Assembly: GCF_002750975.1 (NCBI RefSeq)
Contig: NZ_PEJS01000001.1
Span: forward strand, 3,658,001 to 3,722,000
From: Stenotrophomonas indicatrix
GTDB taxonomy: Bacteria > Pseudomonadota > Gammaproteobacteria > Xanthomonadales > Xanthomonadaceae
DNA: 64,000 nt
Direction of reading: 5' to 3'
The translations under genes were made by a program, and so were the position numbers. Below are positions 20,279 to 29,800 of the stretch, piece by piece (the stretch's first letter is position 1; every line of letters begins with the position of its first letter). The notes under the pieces are model-generated. The model was not told the DNA's origin, made no database searches, and worked only from the letters and a program-made list of their open reading frames with translations.

Positions 20279-20470
20279 ATGACCGCATGGGATGCAGTGA
20301 ACTACACGCTTCTGGCAGCAGGACTGGTGATGCTGGTGCTCGGGTACCGACGCTCGAACCGCAACATGCTGCTGTGCGCCGGCGTGCTGCTGCTGGCCTT
20401 CAATGGCATTGAAGACTTCGCCAACGGATTTGCGGAAGGCCATGCCGGCTCCAGCGCACGTACGCTGTAG
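20279..20470 (+). CDS. Small two-helix membrane protein (63 aa)
   Basis: MTAWDAVNYTLLAAGLVMLV begins a protein with two hydrophobic helices (about residues 8-23 and 29-43) joined by the basic turn YRRSNRNM and ending in a short polar tail. A good ribosome site (GGGAGA) lies 6 bases before the ATG. I do not recognise the family. The divergent arrangement with the GST gene and clean codon use support that it is real. Confidence 0.65.
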   Translation: MTAWDAVNYTLLAAGLVMLVLGYRRSNRNMLLCAGVLLLAFNGIEDFANGFAEGHAGSSARTL

Positions 20471-20527
20471 CCACACCATGTCTTCTGCAGTGCTGCGCGA
20501 CCGGCACACGCTGGGCAACGCCCGGCG

Positions 20528-21322
20528 CTACCGGTTCTTCTTCGGCAGCGCGCGTACGTAGGAGGACTTACCGTCCTTCTTCAGTTCGAACAAACCGATC
20601 GCCGCCAGCAGGTCACTGAGTTTGCCGTAACCGTAGTTGCGCGGATCGAACGAGGCCTGGTTGCCGATCTGGCTGCCGACCGGGCCCAGGTGCGACCAGC
20701 CATCCTCGCCTTCTGCCGAGGACACCGCACGGCGCAGCATCTTCACCAGACGCGTGTCGCTGCGCATTTCCGCCCCGCTCTTGCGTGGGCGCGCATCATC
20801 GCTGGTGGCCTGCTCGCTGGGCGCCTGTCCGTTCGATGATTGTTCGTTCGCTGCCTGCTCCACATCCTGCACGCTGGCGTGGGTCTGGCCCAACGCTTCG
20901 AGGTAGGTGAACTTCGAGCACGCGTTGACGAAGGGTTCCGGGGTTTTCTTTTCGCCGAAGCCATACACCTTCACGCCATCGGTCAGCAGGCGCATCACCA
21001 TCGGGGTGAAGTCGGCATCGCTGGACACGATTGCGAAGCCATCGAGGTTCCGCGCGTACAGCAGATCCATCGCGTCGATCACCATCGCCATGTCCGACGC
21101 GTTCTTGCCCTTGCTGTAGGCGAACTGCTGGATCGGGCGGATCGCGTACTCGTGCAGCACCGCCTCCCAGCCTTTCAGCCGAGGGCTCTTCCAGTTGCCG
21201 TAGGCACGGCGGACGTTGGCCACACCGTAGCGCGCGACCTCGGCCAGGACTTCGTCGATCTTCGAGGCCGGTGCATTGTCGGCGTCGATCAACAGGGCGA
21301 TGCGCTTTTCCGGTTCGCTCAT
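20528..21322 (-). CDS. NYN-domain ribonuclease-like protein with LOTUS/OST-HTH domain
   Basis: A 264-residue protein. Residues ~8-150 form an NYN (PIN-like) nuclease fold with the three acidic clusters LLIDADNAP, NASDMAMVIDAMDLL and IVSSDADFTP that bind the metal. After a polar Gln/Ser linker, residues ~190-262 (RLVKMLRRAVSS ... YGYGKLSDLLAAIGLFELKK) match the OST-HTH/LOTUS domain, an RNA-binding winged helix. NYN-LOTUS proteins are believed to act on RNA. The target is unknown. It is divergent from ndh with 121 bases between the starts. Confidence 0.9.
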   Translation of the reverse strand: MSEPEKRIALLIDADNAPASKIDEVLAEVARYGVANVRRAYGNWKSPRLKGWEAVLHEYAIRPIQQFAYSKGKNASDMAMVIDAMDLLYARNLDGFAIVSSDADFTPMVMRLLTDGVKVYGFGEKKTPEPFVNACSKFTYLEALGQTHASVQDVEQAANEQSSNGQAPSEQATSDDARPRKSGAEMRSDTRLVKMLRRAVSSAEGEDGWSHLGPVGSQIGNQASFDPRNYGYGKLSDLLAAIGLFELKKDGKSSYVRALPKKNR

Positions 21323-21443
21323 GGACTCCTCACGGGCAGTTGCCTGAACCCGAGTATCGCCGATCCCGATGCACGCTGACGTGACAAGGAGCGGCCGTGC
21401 GAAGATGCCAGGCACTTCCCCCATGCCCCCCTGGAGTGAGTCG

Positions 21444-22724
21444 ATGAGTCGTGATCGCGTCCCCCACCTGGTCGTTGTCGGCGGCGGTTTCGCCGGCCTG
21501 TGGGCCACCCGTGCGCTGGCCCGCGAACGCATACGCATCACCCTGGTCGACCGTCGCAACCACCACCTGTTCCAGCCGCTGCTTTACCAGGTCGCCACCG
21601 CTGGGCTGTCCGCTCCGGATATCGCCGCACCGCTGCGCCACATCCTCGGCCACCAGCGCAACGTGGAGGTGCGGCTGGGCGAAGTGGTGGCCATCGACAA
21701 GCAGGCCCGCCAGGTGCGCATGGCCGATGGCAGCACGCTGGACTACGACAGCCTGCTGCTGGCCACAGGCGCCACCCACGCCTACTTCGGCCACGACGAA
21801 TGGGCCGACGATGCGCCCGGCCTGAAGACGCTGGACGATGCCATCGCCCTGCGCCGCAAACTGCTGCTGGCGTTCGAACGCGCCGAAGCCGAACCGGACC
21901 CGGAAAAGAAGGCGGCATGGCTGAGCTTTGCCGTGGTGGGCGGTGGACCGACCGGCGTCGAGCTGGCCGGCACCCTCGCGGAAATCGCCCGGCATACGCT
22001 GCGCAATGAATTCCGCCACATCGATCCGGCCAGCGCCAAGGTTCGGCTGGTCGAGGCCGGTCCGCGCGTGTTGTCCACCTTCCCCGAAGTGCTTTCGCTG
22101 AAGGCACGCCGGCAGCTGGAAAAGCTGGGCGTGGAAGTGATGACCGGCACGCCGGTGAGCCACATCGATGGACAGGGCTTCAAGCTGGGCGACCAGTTCG
22201 TGCCCGCGCGCACCGTGGTCTGGGCCGCCGGCGTGGCCGCCTCACCGCTGGCGCGCACCCTGGACGTACCGCTGGACCGCGCCGGTCGCGTGCAGGTGCA
22301 GCCCGACCTGACCCTGCCTGGTCATCCGGAACTGTTCGTGGCCGGCGATCTTGCTGCGCTGAACCAGGCCAACGGCAAGCCGGTACCGGGCGTTGCGCCT
22401 GCCGCCAAGCAGATGGGCAAGTACGTGGCGGACGTGATTCGCGCGCGCCTGCATGGCAAGGCAGCACCCGGGCCGTTCAAGTACGCCGACTTCGGCAACC
22501 TGGCCACCATCGGCCGCATGGCCGCGATCGTGCACCTGGGCAAGCTGCAGTTGTCCGGCGTGCTGGCCTGGTGGTTCTGGCTGGCCGCGCACGTGTTCTT
22601 CCTGATCGGGTTCCGCAACCGCGTCGTGGTGCTGTTGAACTGGGCGGTGGCGTACTGGAGCTACCAGCGCAGCGCGCGGATCATCTTCGGCGATGACCGC
22701 GAAGACCGGCGACCGAAGCGGTAG
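21444..22724 (+). CDS. ndh: Type II NADH dehydrogenase (non-proton-pumping)
   Basis: Transfers electrons from NADH to quinone at the inner face of the membrane without pumping protons. From the ATG at 21444 the protein is 426 residues. There are two dinucleotide-binding motifs, VVVGGGFAGLWATRAL (FAD) and FAVVGGGPTGVELAGTLAE (NADH), the quinone/FAD block FVAGDLAALNQ, and a C-terminal amphipathic/hydrophobic region (LAWWFWLAAHVFFLIGFRN) that anchors the enzyme. GAGTGAGT precedes the start. The stop TAG is the GTAG end of the sequence that recurs in each unit of the following array. Confidence 0.94.
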   Translation: MSRDRVPHLVVVGGGFAGLWATRALARERIRITLVDRRNHHLFQPLLYQVATAGLSAPDIAAPLRHILGHQRNVEVRLGEVVAIDKQARQVRMADGSTLDYDSLLLATGATHAYFGHDEWADDAPGLKTLDDAIALRRKLLLAFERAEAEPDPEKKAAWLSFAVVGGGPTGVELAGTLAEIARHTLRNEFRHIDPASAKVRLVEAGPRVLSTFPEVLSLKARRQLEKLGVEVMTGTPVSHIDGQGFKLGDQFVPARTVVWAAGVAASPLARTLDVPLDRAGRVQVQPDLTLPGHPELFVAGDLAALNQANGKPVPGVAPAAKQMGKYVADVIRARLHGKAAPGPFKYADFGNLATIGRMAAIVHLGKLQLSGVLAWWFWLAAHVFFLIGFRNRVVVLLNWAVAYWSYQRSARIIFGDDREDRRPKR

Positions 22725-23278
22725 GTACTGCCGTGGGTGACCTCTCGACCGACACAGTAGATCCACGCCATGCGTGGATGAATTTCTGTGCAGGTTGCAT
22801 GGAGCGCAGCCACGCATGGCGTGGCTCTACTGCTTCATCGGACCTGGATCATGTCCGGCAGAAATCTTCGCGGTAGGTAGTGCCGCGGGCACGTCCTCGA
22901 CCGGCACAGTAGATCCACGCCATGCGTGGATGAAGTTCTGCGCAGGCTGCATGGAGCGCAGCCACGCATGGTGTGGCTCTACTGCTTCATCGGGCCTGGA
23001 TCATGTCCGGCAGAACTCTTCGCGGTAGGTAGCGCGGCGAACGCCCTCGACCGACACAGTAGATCCACGCCATGCGTGGATGAAGTTCTGCGCAGGCTGC
23101 ATGGAGCGCAGCCACGCATGGCGTGGCTCTACTGCTTCATCGGGCCTGGATCATGTCCGGCAGAAATCTTCGCGGTAGGTAGCGCGGCGAGCGCCCTCGA
23201 CCGACACAGTAGATCCACGCCATGCGTGGATGAATTTCTGTGCAGGCCGCAGGGAGCGTAGCCACGCATGCCGTGGAT
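22721..23278 (+). repeat. Four tandem copies of a ~150-bp unit with head-to-head SMAG elements
   Basis: GTAGATCCACGCC occurs at 22757, 22909, 23059 and 23209 (period 152, 150, 150). Each unit has one forward SMAG, a spacer TTCTGYGCAGGYTGCATGG, one inverted SMAG variant (AGCCACGC-ATG-GCGTGGCT then CTAC), and a tail containing CTTCATCGGGCC, CATGTCCGGCAGAAATC and GGTAGGTAG. The tail resembles the 3' end of the gene at 23279 (its reverse strand reads GATTTCTGCCG...GGCCCGATGAAAC). The array fills the 554-base gap; no gene is visible in it. Confidence 0.9.
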
Positions 23279-23731
23279 TCACCGTTTCATCGGGCCGCCG
23301 GGCACACGCCGTTTCGACCATGCTCGGCAGAAATCCTCCTTCCTCGCGGTGTCGGCAATCTGCGCCGCACTCCAATGCCGGGTGATCCAGATCGTCAGTG
23401 CGCTGCTGCTCAGGTGCCAGCGCAGCATGTCGTGCTGCGGCTGCCGCATCAGGTGGCGACGTGCAACCCAGAACGCTTCGCGCTCGATATCAGTCGCTTT
23501 CTTCAGCGCTCCAGGATCGAAGAACCGCGTCGTGAAGCTCCATGGATTCATCGGCTGGAATCCCATGCGCGGCTCACCGCTGCATGCGGCCACACCACTG
23601 GGCGCGCGATCAGCCGGCTGCGGCCAGCCTTCCACCATCGCCAGCCCCAGCAGGTACAGTAGGCCGGGCAGCAGCGCGATACCGGCTGCCAGCAGGCCGA
23701 CCGAGAGCCACGCTTTACCGGCGGCGCGCAT
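23279..23731 (-). CDS. Uncharacterised single-pass membrane protein
   Basis: A 150-residue protein with one N-terminal hydrophobic segment (WLSVGLLAAGIALLPGLLYLLGLAM) followed by ~110 polar residues rich in Trp and Arg (FDPGALKKATDIEREAFWVARRHLM ... LTIWITRHWSAAQIADTARKEDFCRAW). I do not recognise the family. Its stop codon TGA lies in a decayed SMAG (GTGAATCCACGG instead of GTAGATCCACGC), and its last ~45 bases resemble sequence repeated in the neighbouring array. Four bases separate it from the gene at 23735, so the two are probably one operon. Confidence 0.7.
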   Translation of the reverse strand: MRAAGKAWLSVGLLAAGIALLPGLLYLLGLAMVEGWPQPADRAPSGVAACSGEPRMGFQPMNPWSFTTRFFDPGALKKATDIEREAFWVARRHLMRQPQHDMLRWHLSSSALTIWITRHWSAAQIADTARKEDFCRAWSKRRVPGGPMKR

Positions 23732-23734
23732 TGC

Positions 23735-24166
23735 TCATTTCGCCTTCGGCTTCGGGTACCACAGCGCGTTGACGATGACCCAGCGCTGCTCGAAGCGGCC
23801 CATATGGAAGTAGTCGACGAACCACGGGGTTTCCAGCCGCACCGATGCGGCGTTGCCGGTCACGTCCAGCACCGTGCAGCGGCGATCCCATTGATCTTTC
23901 GGGGTCTTCAACGCGCCCTGCTTCGTCAACGCAACCAGCTCTTCCTTCGACATCCGGCGCAGGCCCAGGCGTTCGTCCGGTGTATCACCGAGCACCGCAC
24001 GTTTGGCCAGATCCGGATGCAGGGAACGGGCGACGCGCTGCGGGTCGGCTTCCAGTTGACCGTCGACGTAGTCGTGGCAGGTGGCTTCGATGGCTGCGAT
24101 CGTGGCGGCGTCGGCGGCGGGGCTTGCTGCTGCGGAAAGTGCGAACAACAGGGCAACGGTGGACAT
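23735..24166 (-). CDS. Exported NTF2-like (lumazine-binding-type) protein
   Basis: A 143-residue protein starting MSTVALLFALSAAASPAADA, a signal peptide. The mature part (ATCHDYVDGQLEADPQRVARSLHPDLAKRAV ... WFVDYFHMGRFEQRWVIVNALWYPKP) has the pattern of NTF2-like/SnoaL 'putative lumazine-binding' proteins. The family shares a cone-shaped fold; ligand and role are unknown here. Longer in-frame starts at 24199 and 24229 would hide the signal peptide, so 24166 is preferred. It is immediately upstream of the membrane-protein gene at 23731. Confidence 0.8.
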   Translation of the reverse strand: MSTVALLFALSAAASPAADAATIAAIEATCHDYVDGQLEADPQRVARSLHPDLAKRAVLGDTPDERLGLRRMSKEELVALTKQGALKTPKDQWDRRCTVLDVTGNAASVRLETPWFVDYFHMGRFEQRWVIVNALWYPKPKAK

Positions 24167-24219
24167 CCGGGTCTCCAGCGCTGAGGGCTGGGCGATCATG
24201 GCATGGCCGGATGCGCCCC

Positions 24220-24242
24220 ATCCACGCATGGCGTGGATCTAC
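24220..24242 (-). repeat. SMAG element providing the stop codon of the GIY-YIG gene
   Basis: ATCCACGC-ATG-GCGTGGAT followed by CTAC: on the minus strand this is GTAG plus the standard hairpin. The TAG at 24241-24239 is the stop codon of the gene at 24239-24496. Confidence 0.9.
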
Positions 24243-24496
24243 TGCAACAGCCACGCCAGTTTGCGTTCGCGCGGCTGCCGCTTGAGCTCCCATTCGGCAC
24301 GCGAGGCCGCTGCACGGTCCGGGTACTCACGCACCGCCAGGACCCGCAGTGGCGGCCGCGACCGGGTGTAGCGGGCCCCCTTGCCGGCCTGGTGGGCAGC
24401 AAAACGGGCCTGCACGTCGGTGCTGATGCCGGCGTAATAGCTGCCGTCGCGGCATTCGAGCAGGTACAGGAACCACGGGCGGGAGGGCGAAACCAT
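24239..24496 (-). CDS. GIY-YIG nuclease-family protein (UPF0213/YhbQ-like)
   Basis: An 85-residue single-domain protein. It shows the family pattern [45 protein letters not shown]: the GIY-like tract is LYLLEC and the YIG-like tract is YYAGIS. It also has Arg in [14 protein letters not shown] and Glu in AEWELKR. YhbQ-type proteins have weak DNA endonuclease activity reported in E. coli; the biological role is unclear. The stop codon comes from a SMAG element. It is divergent from the glycine riboswitch transcript. Confidence 0.88.
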   Translation of the reverse strand: MVSPSRPWFLYLLECRDGSYYAGISTDVQARFAAHQAGKGARYTRSRPPLRVLAVREYPDRAAASRAEWELKRQPRERKLAWLLQ

Positions 24497-24542
24497 TGCC
24501 GGATTATGCCGTGCTGCACTGCAGCGGATATACTGGCGACCG

Positions 24543-24742
24543 AATGCAGGAGAGAGGCGCCGCGCTGGCGCCCGCCGAAGGCGCAGGCTCCCATGATCGC
24601 TCAGGCCGGTGGGCTGGAATCCCACCAACCATGCATTCGACTCGCCGAGCTGGAGAGAGGTCACCGGGCACGCCCGGGACGATCCGCCGAAGGGGCACGC
24701 GGCTCACGCCGCTGAACTCTCAGGCAAAAGGACAGCGGGAGC
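24543..24742 (+). promoter_or_regulatory. Tandem glycine riboswitch
   Basis: Two aptamers in series. The second (about 24648-24742) carries the classic glycine signature: GGAGAGAGG, then CCGCCGAAGGGGC, then CTCAGGCAAAAGGACAG. The first (about 24545-24635) has GGAGAGAGGC and CGCCGAAGG but a diverged 3' strand, CTCAGGC followed by CGGTGGGCTG instead of AAAAGGACAG. The element precedes the UPF0126/TRIC-type gene at 24828, a family now regarded as glycine transporters. No intrinsic terminator is obvious between aptamer 2 and the gene, so control may act on translation. Confidence 0.92.
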
Positions 24743-24827
24743 GGCACCGGTCATCGTCATCCCGTCATTGCGCAGGCAGTGGCGGTATGTGCGCATGGCC
24801 GGCCCCACCGCGCCCGGAGCCTGTCCC

Positions 24828-25445
24828 ATGCTGCTGTCCATCATCTACCTGATCGCCATTTCCGCCGAAGCCATGACCGGTGCCCTGTCTGCCGGCCGCC
24901 GCCGCATGGACCTGTTCGGCGTGGTGATGATCGCCTGTGTCACCGCCCTCGGTGGCGGCTCGCTGCGCGACATCCTGCTTGGCCACTATCCGCTGGGCTG
25001 GGTGAAACATCCGGAGTACCTGGGCTTCACCGTGTGCGCGGCACTGATCGCCACCTGGGTGGCGCGCTGGATGCACCACTTCCGCCGCACCTTCCTGGTG
25101 CTCGATGGCCTGGGCCTGATCGCCTTCACCCTGATCGGCTGCTCGATCGCGCGCGAGGCCGGCCATGCACTGCCGATCGTGCTGATCGCCGGCATGCTCA
25201 CCGGCGCCTTCGGCGGCGTGCTGCGCGACATCCTCTGCAACGAGGTGCCGTTGATCTTCCAGAAAGAGCTGTACGCCATCATCTCGCTGCTGACCGGTGC
25301 GGTGTATCTGCTGTTGCTGCACTGGGGCGTGGCCGATGCTACGGCGATCCTGTGCTGCCTGGGTGGTGGTTTCGCTGTGCGTCTGCTGGCCATCCACTAC
25401 CGCTGGGAAATGCCCAAGTTCGTGTACCACGACGAAGTGCATTGA
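24828..25445 (+). CDS. Predicted glycine transporter (UPF0126 / TRIC-like)
   Basis: A 205-residue inner-membrane protein with seven hydrophobic segments made of two similar halves, each with the signature GGG-x-LRDIL (ALGGGSLRDILLGHYPLGWV and GAFGGVLRDILCNEVPLIF). This is the UPF0126 family (YadS/YicG), structurally like trimeric intracellular cation channels and annotated as glycine transporters because they follow glycine riboswitches, exactly as here. The ATG at 24828 fits the family start MLLSIIYLIAISAEAMTGAL; an in-frame ATG at 24795 would add eleven residues. Transport direction cannot be read from sequence. Confidence 0.93.
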   Translation: MLLSIIYLIAISAEAMTGALSAGRRRMDLFGVVMIACVTALGGGSLRDILLGHYPLGWVKHPEYLGFTVCAALIATWVARWMHHFRRTFLVLDGLGLIAFTLIGCSIAREAGHALPIVLIAGMLTGAFGGVLRDILCNEVPLIFQKELYAIISLLTGAVYLLLLHWGVADATAILCCLGGGFAVRLLAIHYRWEMPKFVYHDEVH

Positions 25446-25665
25446 GCGGCGCGGGCCGGCACCACCGGCGGGGTGGCATGACCAAGGTCACGCGGCGACG
25501 GCCTGCGTAAACCGCTACCATTGGCGCCCCGTCGCACGCGCGACGGCATCCAGCCACGCCGCGCCTGCGGCCCCGCCAGACAATCCCCCTCCCCCGCTGC
25601 CCGTGGCCCTTCGTGGTGCCGACGGGCCCGCATGACCCTGCGTGCGCGCAGGGCGCAGGATGCCC

Positions 25666-26832
25666 ATGTCTGTCGCCGAAAATTCCCGCTCACGTCGTGC
25701 CCGCCTGTTGCTGGTCGTTGCCGGTCTTGCCCTTGTCGCTGGCCTGGCGTGGTGGCTGTGGCCGCGGGCCGAGGCGGGCAGTGGCGAAGCCGGCAGCGGC
25801 AAGACGGTGCCTGTACGCATCGCCCTTGCCAGCGCCGAGCCGCTGGTGCTGCGGATGAAGGCGGTCGGTACGGTCACTCCGCTGCACAGCGTGGTGGTGC
25901 GCAGCCGCGTGGACGGCGAACTGATGCGCCTGCATTTCCAGGAAGGTCAGCAGGTCAACGCCGGCGACCTGCTCGCACAGATCGATCCCCGCCCCTACCA
26001 AGTGAAGCTCGCGCACGCGCAGGGTACGCAGCAGCAGAACCTGGCCGAGCTGGAGAATGCCGAGCGCCAGCTGCAGCGCTACCGCGAACTGCAGCGACAG
26101 AACTACGTGTCGGCACAGGAACTGAGCGACCAGCAGAGCAAGGTGCGGCAGCTGCAGGGGCGCCGCCTCAGCGACCAGGCATCGGTGGACGAAGCACGCC
26201 TGCAGTTGCAGTACACGCGCATCATCGCCCCGGTCAGCGGCCGTGTCGGCCTGCGCCGGCTGGACGTAGGCAACCTGGTGCACGCCAGCGATACCGAAGG
26301 CCTGGCCACGCTGGCGCAGACGGCGCCGATCAGCGTGCTGTTCACCGTGCCCGAGCCGGAGCTTCCCGCCCTGCTCGATGCGGTGCAGGCGCAGCCGGCG
26401 CTGGCGGTGGAAAGCTGGGACCGCGAAGAACGACGGCAGCTCGCCAGTGGCACCCTGTCCAGCGTCGACAACCGCATCGATACCGCCACCGGCACGCTGA
26501 AGCTGCGCGCGCAGTTCGACAACGCCGACCAGGCGCTGTTCCCCAACCAGTTCGTCAATGTGCGCCTGCAGCTGGGTGAGCATCCCGCGCTGCTGATTCC
26601 CGATGCCGCCGTGCAGTTCGGCAGCCAGGGCAACTACGTGCACATCGTCGACAAGGACAACAAGGCACAACGTCGCTCGGTGGTGCTCGGTCCGGCCGAC
26701 GACGGACGCGTGGCGGTGCGTTCCGGTCTGGTGGCTGGTGACAAGGTGGTGATCGAAGGCATCGACGGGCTGGAAGACGGCACCGCGGTGGAGATCATCA
26801 CCGAGGAGGCATCGACCAGGGCCGGCGCATGA
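25666..26832 (+). CDS. smeI: RND efflux periplasmic adaptor (MdtA-like)
   Basis: The membrane-fusion subunit of a tripartite pump. It is 388 residues from the ATG at 25666; an ATG two codons earlier is possible. An N-terminal membrane anchor ([21 protein letters not shown]) is followed by barrel and lipoyl halves ([35 protein letters not shown]), a coiled-coil hairpin (residues ~110-180), and the [21 protein letters not shown] lipoyl return. It overlaps smeJ by 4 bases (ATGA). One adaptor plus two RND genes is the MdtABC plan, in S. maltophilia called SmeIJK. The outer-membrane channel gene is not here and must be supplied from elsewhere. The symbol rests on recalled synteny and architecture. 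Confidence 0.88.
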   Translation: MSVAENSRSRRARLLLVVAGLALVAGLAWWLWPRAEAGSGEAGSGKTVPVRIALASAEPLVLRMKAVGTVTPLHSVVVRSRVDGELMRLHFQEGQQVNAGDLLAQIDPRPYQVKLAHAQGTQQQNLAELENAERQLQRYRELQRQNYVSAQELSDQQSKVRQLQGRRLSDQASVDEARLQLQYTRIIAPVSGRVGLRRLDVGNLVHASDTEGLATLAQTAPISVLFTVPEPELPALLDAVQAQPALAVESWDREERRQLASGTLSSVDNRIDTATGTLKLRAQFDNADQALFPNQFVNVRLQLGEHPALLIPDAAVQFGSQGNYVHIVDKDNKAQRRSVVLGPADDGRVAVRSGLVAGDKVVIEGIDGLEDGTAVEIITEEASTRAGA

Positions 26833-29800
26833 ACCTCTCGCGCGCCTTCATCCTGCGCCCGGTCGCCACCACCCTGCTGATGGTGGCGCTGCTGCTGTCC
26901 GGCGTGCTGGCCTATCGCCTACTGCCGGTGGCGGCGCTGCCGCAGGTCGACTATCCGATCATCCAGATCACCACGCTGTACCCCGGCGCCAGCCCCGAGC
27001 TGACCACGCGCACCATCACCGCGCCGCTGGAGCGCCAGCTCGGGCAGATCCCCGGCCTGAAGCAGCTGTCGTCCACCAGTTCCGGGGGAGCGTCGGTGAT
27101 CACCCTGCAGTTCGGCCTGGAGGTGTCGCTGGGCGTGGCCGAACAGGACGTGCAGGCGGCGATCAACGCCGCCGGCAGCTTCCTGCCCGGCGACCTGCCG
27201 GTGCCGCCGGTGTACCGCAAGGTCAATCCGGCCGACACGCCGATCCTGACCCTGGCGGTGACCTCGCAGGGCCTGTCGCTGCCCCAGGTGCATGACCTGG
27301 TCGATACCCGCATCGCCCAGCGCTTGGCGCAGTTGCCGGGTGTGGGCCTGGTCAGCTTGGCCGGTGGCCAGCGTCCCGCCGTGCGCATCCAGGTCAATCC
27401 GGCCGCACTGGCCGCCAACAACCTGGGCATGGACCACATCCGCACAGCGATTGCCGCAGCCAACGTCAACCTGCCCAAGGGCAGCTTCGATGGCCCGATC
27501 CGCGCGGTGATGCTCGATGCCAACGACCAGATGCGCAGCGTTGCCGAATACCGCGCACTGGTGCTGGCCTGGCGTGAGGGCGCACCGCTGCGGCTGGGCG
27601 ATGTGGCCACCATCACCGACGGCGCCGAGAACCGCCAGCTGGCGGCATGGAGCGGCACCACCCCGGCGGTGCTGGTGAACATCCAGCGCCAACCCGGCGC
27701 GAACGTCATCGCCGTGGTCGGACAGGTGCGTGCGTTGCTGCCGCAGCTGCAGGCCACGCTGCCGGCCGGCGTGCAGATGACCGTGCTCAGCGACCGCACC
27801 GAGTCGATCCGCGCGTCCGTGCGCGGCGTACAGAAGGAACTGGTGCTGGCCATCGCGCTGGTGGTGCTGGTCACCTGGGTATTCCTGCGCAACCTGCCGG
27901 CTACGCTGATTCCCAGCGTGGCGGTGCCGCTGTCGCTGATCGGTACGTTCGCGGTGATGCTGCTGGCCGGCTATTCGCTCAACAACCTCACGCTGATGGC
28001 GTTGACCATCGCCACCGGCTTCGTGGTGGACGATGCGATCGTGATGCTGGAGAACATCGCCCGCCACTTGGAAGACGGTGAAAGCCCGCGCGAGGCAGCG
28101 CTGAAAGGTGCCAGCGAGATTGGCTTCACCCTGGTGTCGCTGACGGTCTCGTTGATCGCCGTGCTGATCCCACTGCTGTTCATGGCCGACCTGGTGGGCG
28201 CGCTGTTCCATGAGTTCGCAGTGACGCTGGCGGTGGCCATCGGCATTTCGCTGCTGGTGTCGCTGACCTTGACGCCGATGCTGTGTGCGCGGTTCCTGAA
28301 ACCACATGCCAAGGAGTCAGCGCCCCACGGGGATCTGACCCTGGCCGGGTCGGATCCGGTCAGGGCTCCGACCCCGAAGCGCGACGTGTTCGATCGCATC
28401 ATCGCCCTCTACGACCGCCAGCTGCGCTGGGTACTGCAGCGCCAGCCACTGATGCTGTTGGCAACCGTGGCCACGCTTGCGCTGACGGTGGCGCTGTATT
28501 TCGCCGTACCGAAGGGCTTCTTCCCGGTGCAGGATGCCGGCCTGGTCCAGGGCATCAGCGAAGCCCCGCAGGCGATCTCGTTCCAGGCCATGCGCGAGCG
28601 CCAGCTTGCCTTGGCCACGGCCATTGAACAGGACCCAGCCGTGGCCAGCCTGTCTTCCTACATCGGCGTGGACGGCAACAATGCCGCCCTCAACACCGGC
28701 CGCCTGCTGATCGAACTGAAGCCACACGGCGAGCGCGAGGGCGCCGACGTGGTGATGGCGCGGCTGCAGCAGCGCGTGGCGAGGATTCCCGGTATCACCC
28801 TGTACCTGCAACCGGTGCAGGAGCTGGGCATCGAAGACCGCATCAGCCGCAACCAGTACCAGTTCACCCTGACCACGCCGGACCTGCAGACGCTGGAAAC
28901 CTGGACGCCGAAACTGTTGCAAGCGCTTCGCCAATCGCCGGCGCTGCGTGATGTGGCCAGTGACCTGCAGATGCAGGGCCGGCAGGCCAGGGTGAGCATC
29001 GACCGCGATGCCGCCACACGCCTTGGCGTGAGTGTGGAAGCGGTGGCCGACGCACTGTACGACGCCTACGGGCAACGGCAGATCTCGACCATCTTCACCC
29101 AGGCCAGCCAGTACCGGGTGGTGCTGGAGGCCGATCCGGCGCGGCAACCGGGGCCGGAGGCGATCAGCGGCCTGCGCGTGCGCAGCAGCAACGGCCAGAC
29201 CGTGCCGCTGGGCGCGGTGGCGCGCGTCGAGCAGGGGCCAACGGCGCTGCTGCGCAACCATGTCGGTCAGTTCCCGGCGGCCACGCTGTCGTTCAACCTT
29301 GCGCCCGGCGCATCGCTGGGCGAAGCGGTGGATGCCGTGCATGCCGCGCAGGCACAGGTGGCATTGCCGCAGAGCATCGAGCTGCGCCTGCAGGGCGCGG
29401 CGGCGGCCTTCAGCAGCTCGCTGTCGAGCACGCTGTGGCTGATCCTTGCCGCCGTGGTGGTGATGTACATCGTGCTGGGCGTGCTCTACGAGAGCTTCAT
29501 CCACCCCATCACCATTCTCTCCACCCTGCCCTCGGCGACCGTGGGCGCCCTGGCCGCGTTGTGGGTGAGCGGACGCGGCCTGGACCTGATCGCAGTGATC
29601 GGCATCGTGCTGCTGATCGGCCTGGTGAAGAAGAACGCGATCATGATGATCGACTTCGCGCTGGACGCGCAGCGCACGCGTGGCATGAGCCCGCGTGAGG
29701 CGATCCACCAGGCGGCGCTGCTGCGCTTCCGGCCGATCCTGATGACCACCCTGGCCGCGCTGTTCGGCGCGGTACCGCTGATGCTGGCCAGTGGCTCGGG

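Noticed and set aside
22721..23278. Possible CRISPR or insertion sequence at the 150-bp repeats
   Set aside because: Units are nearly identical throughout and made of SMAG palindromes; no transposase or unique spacers.
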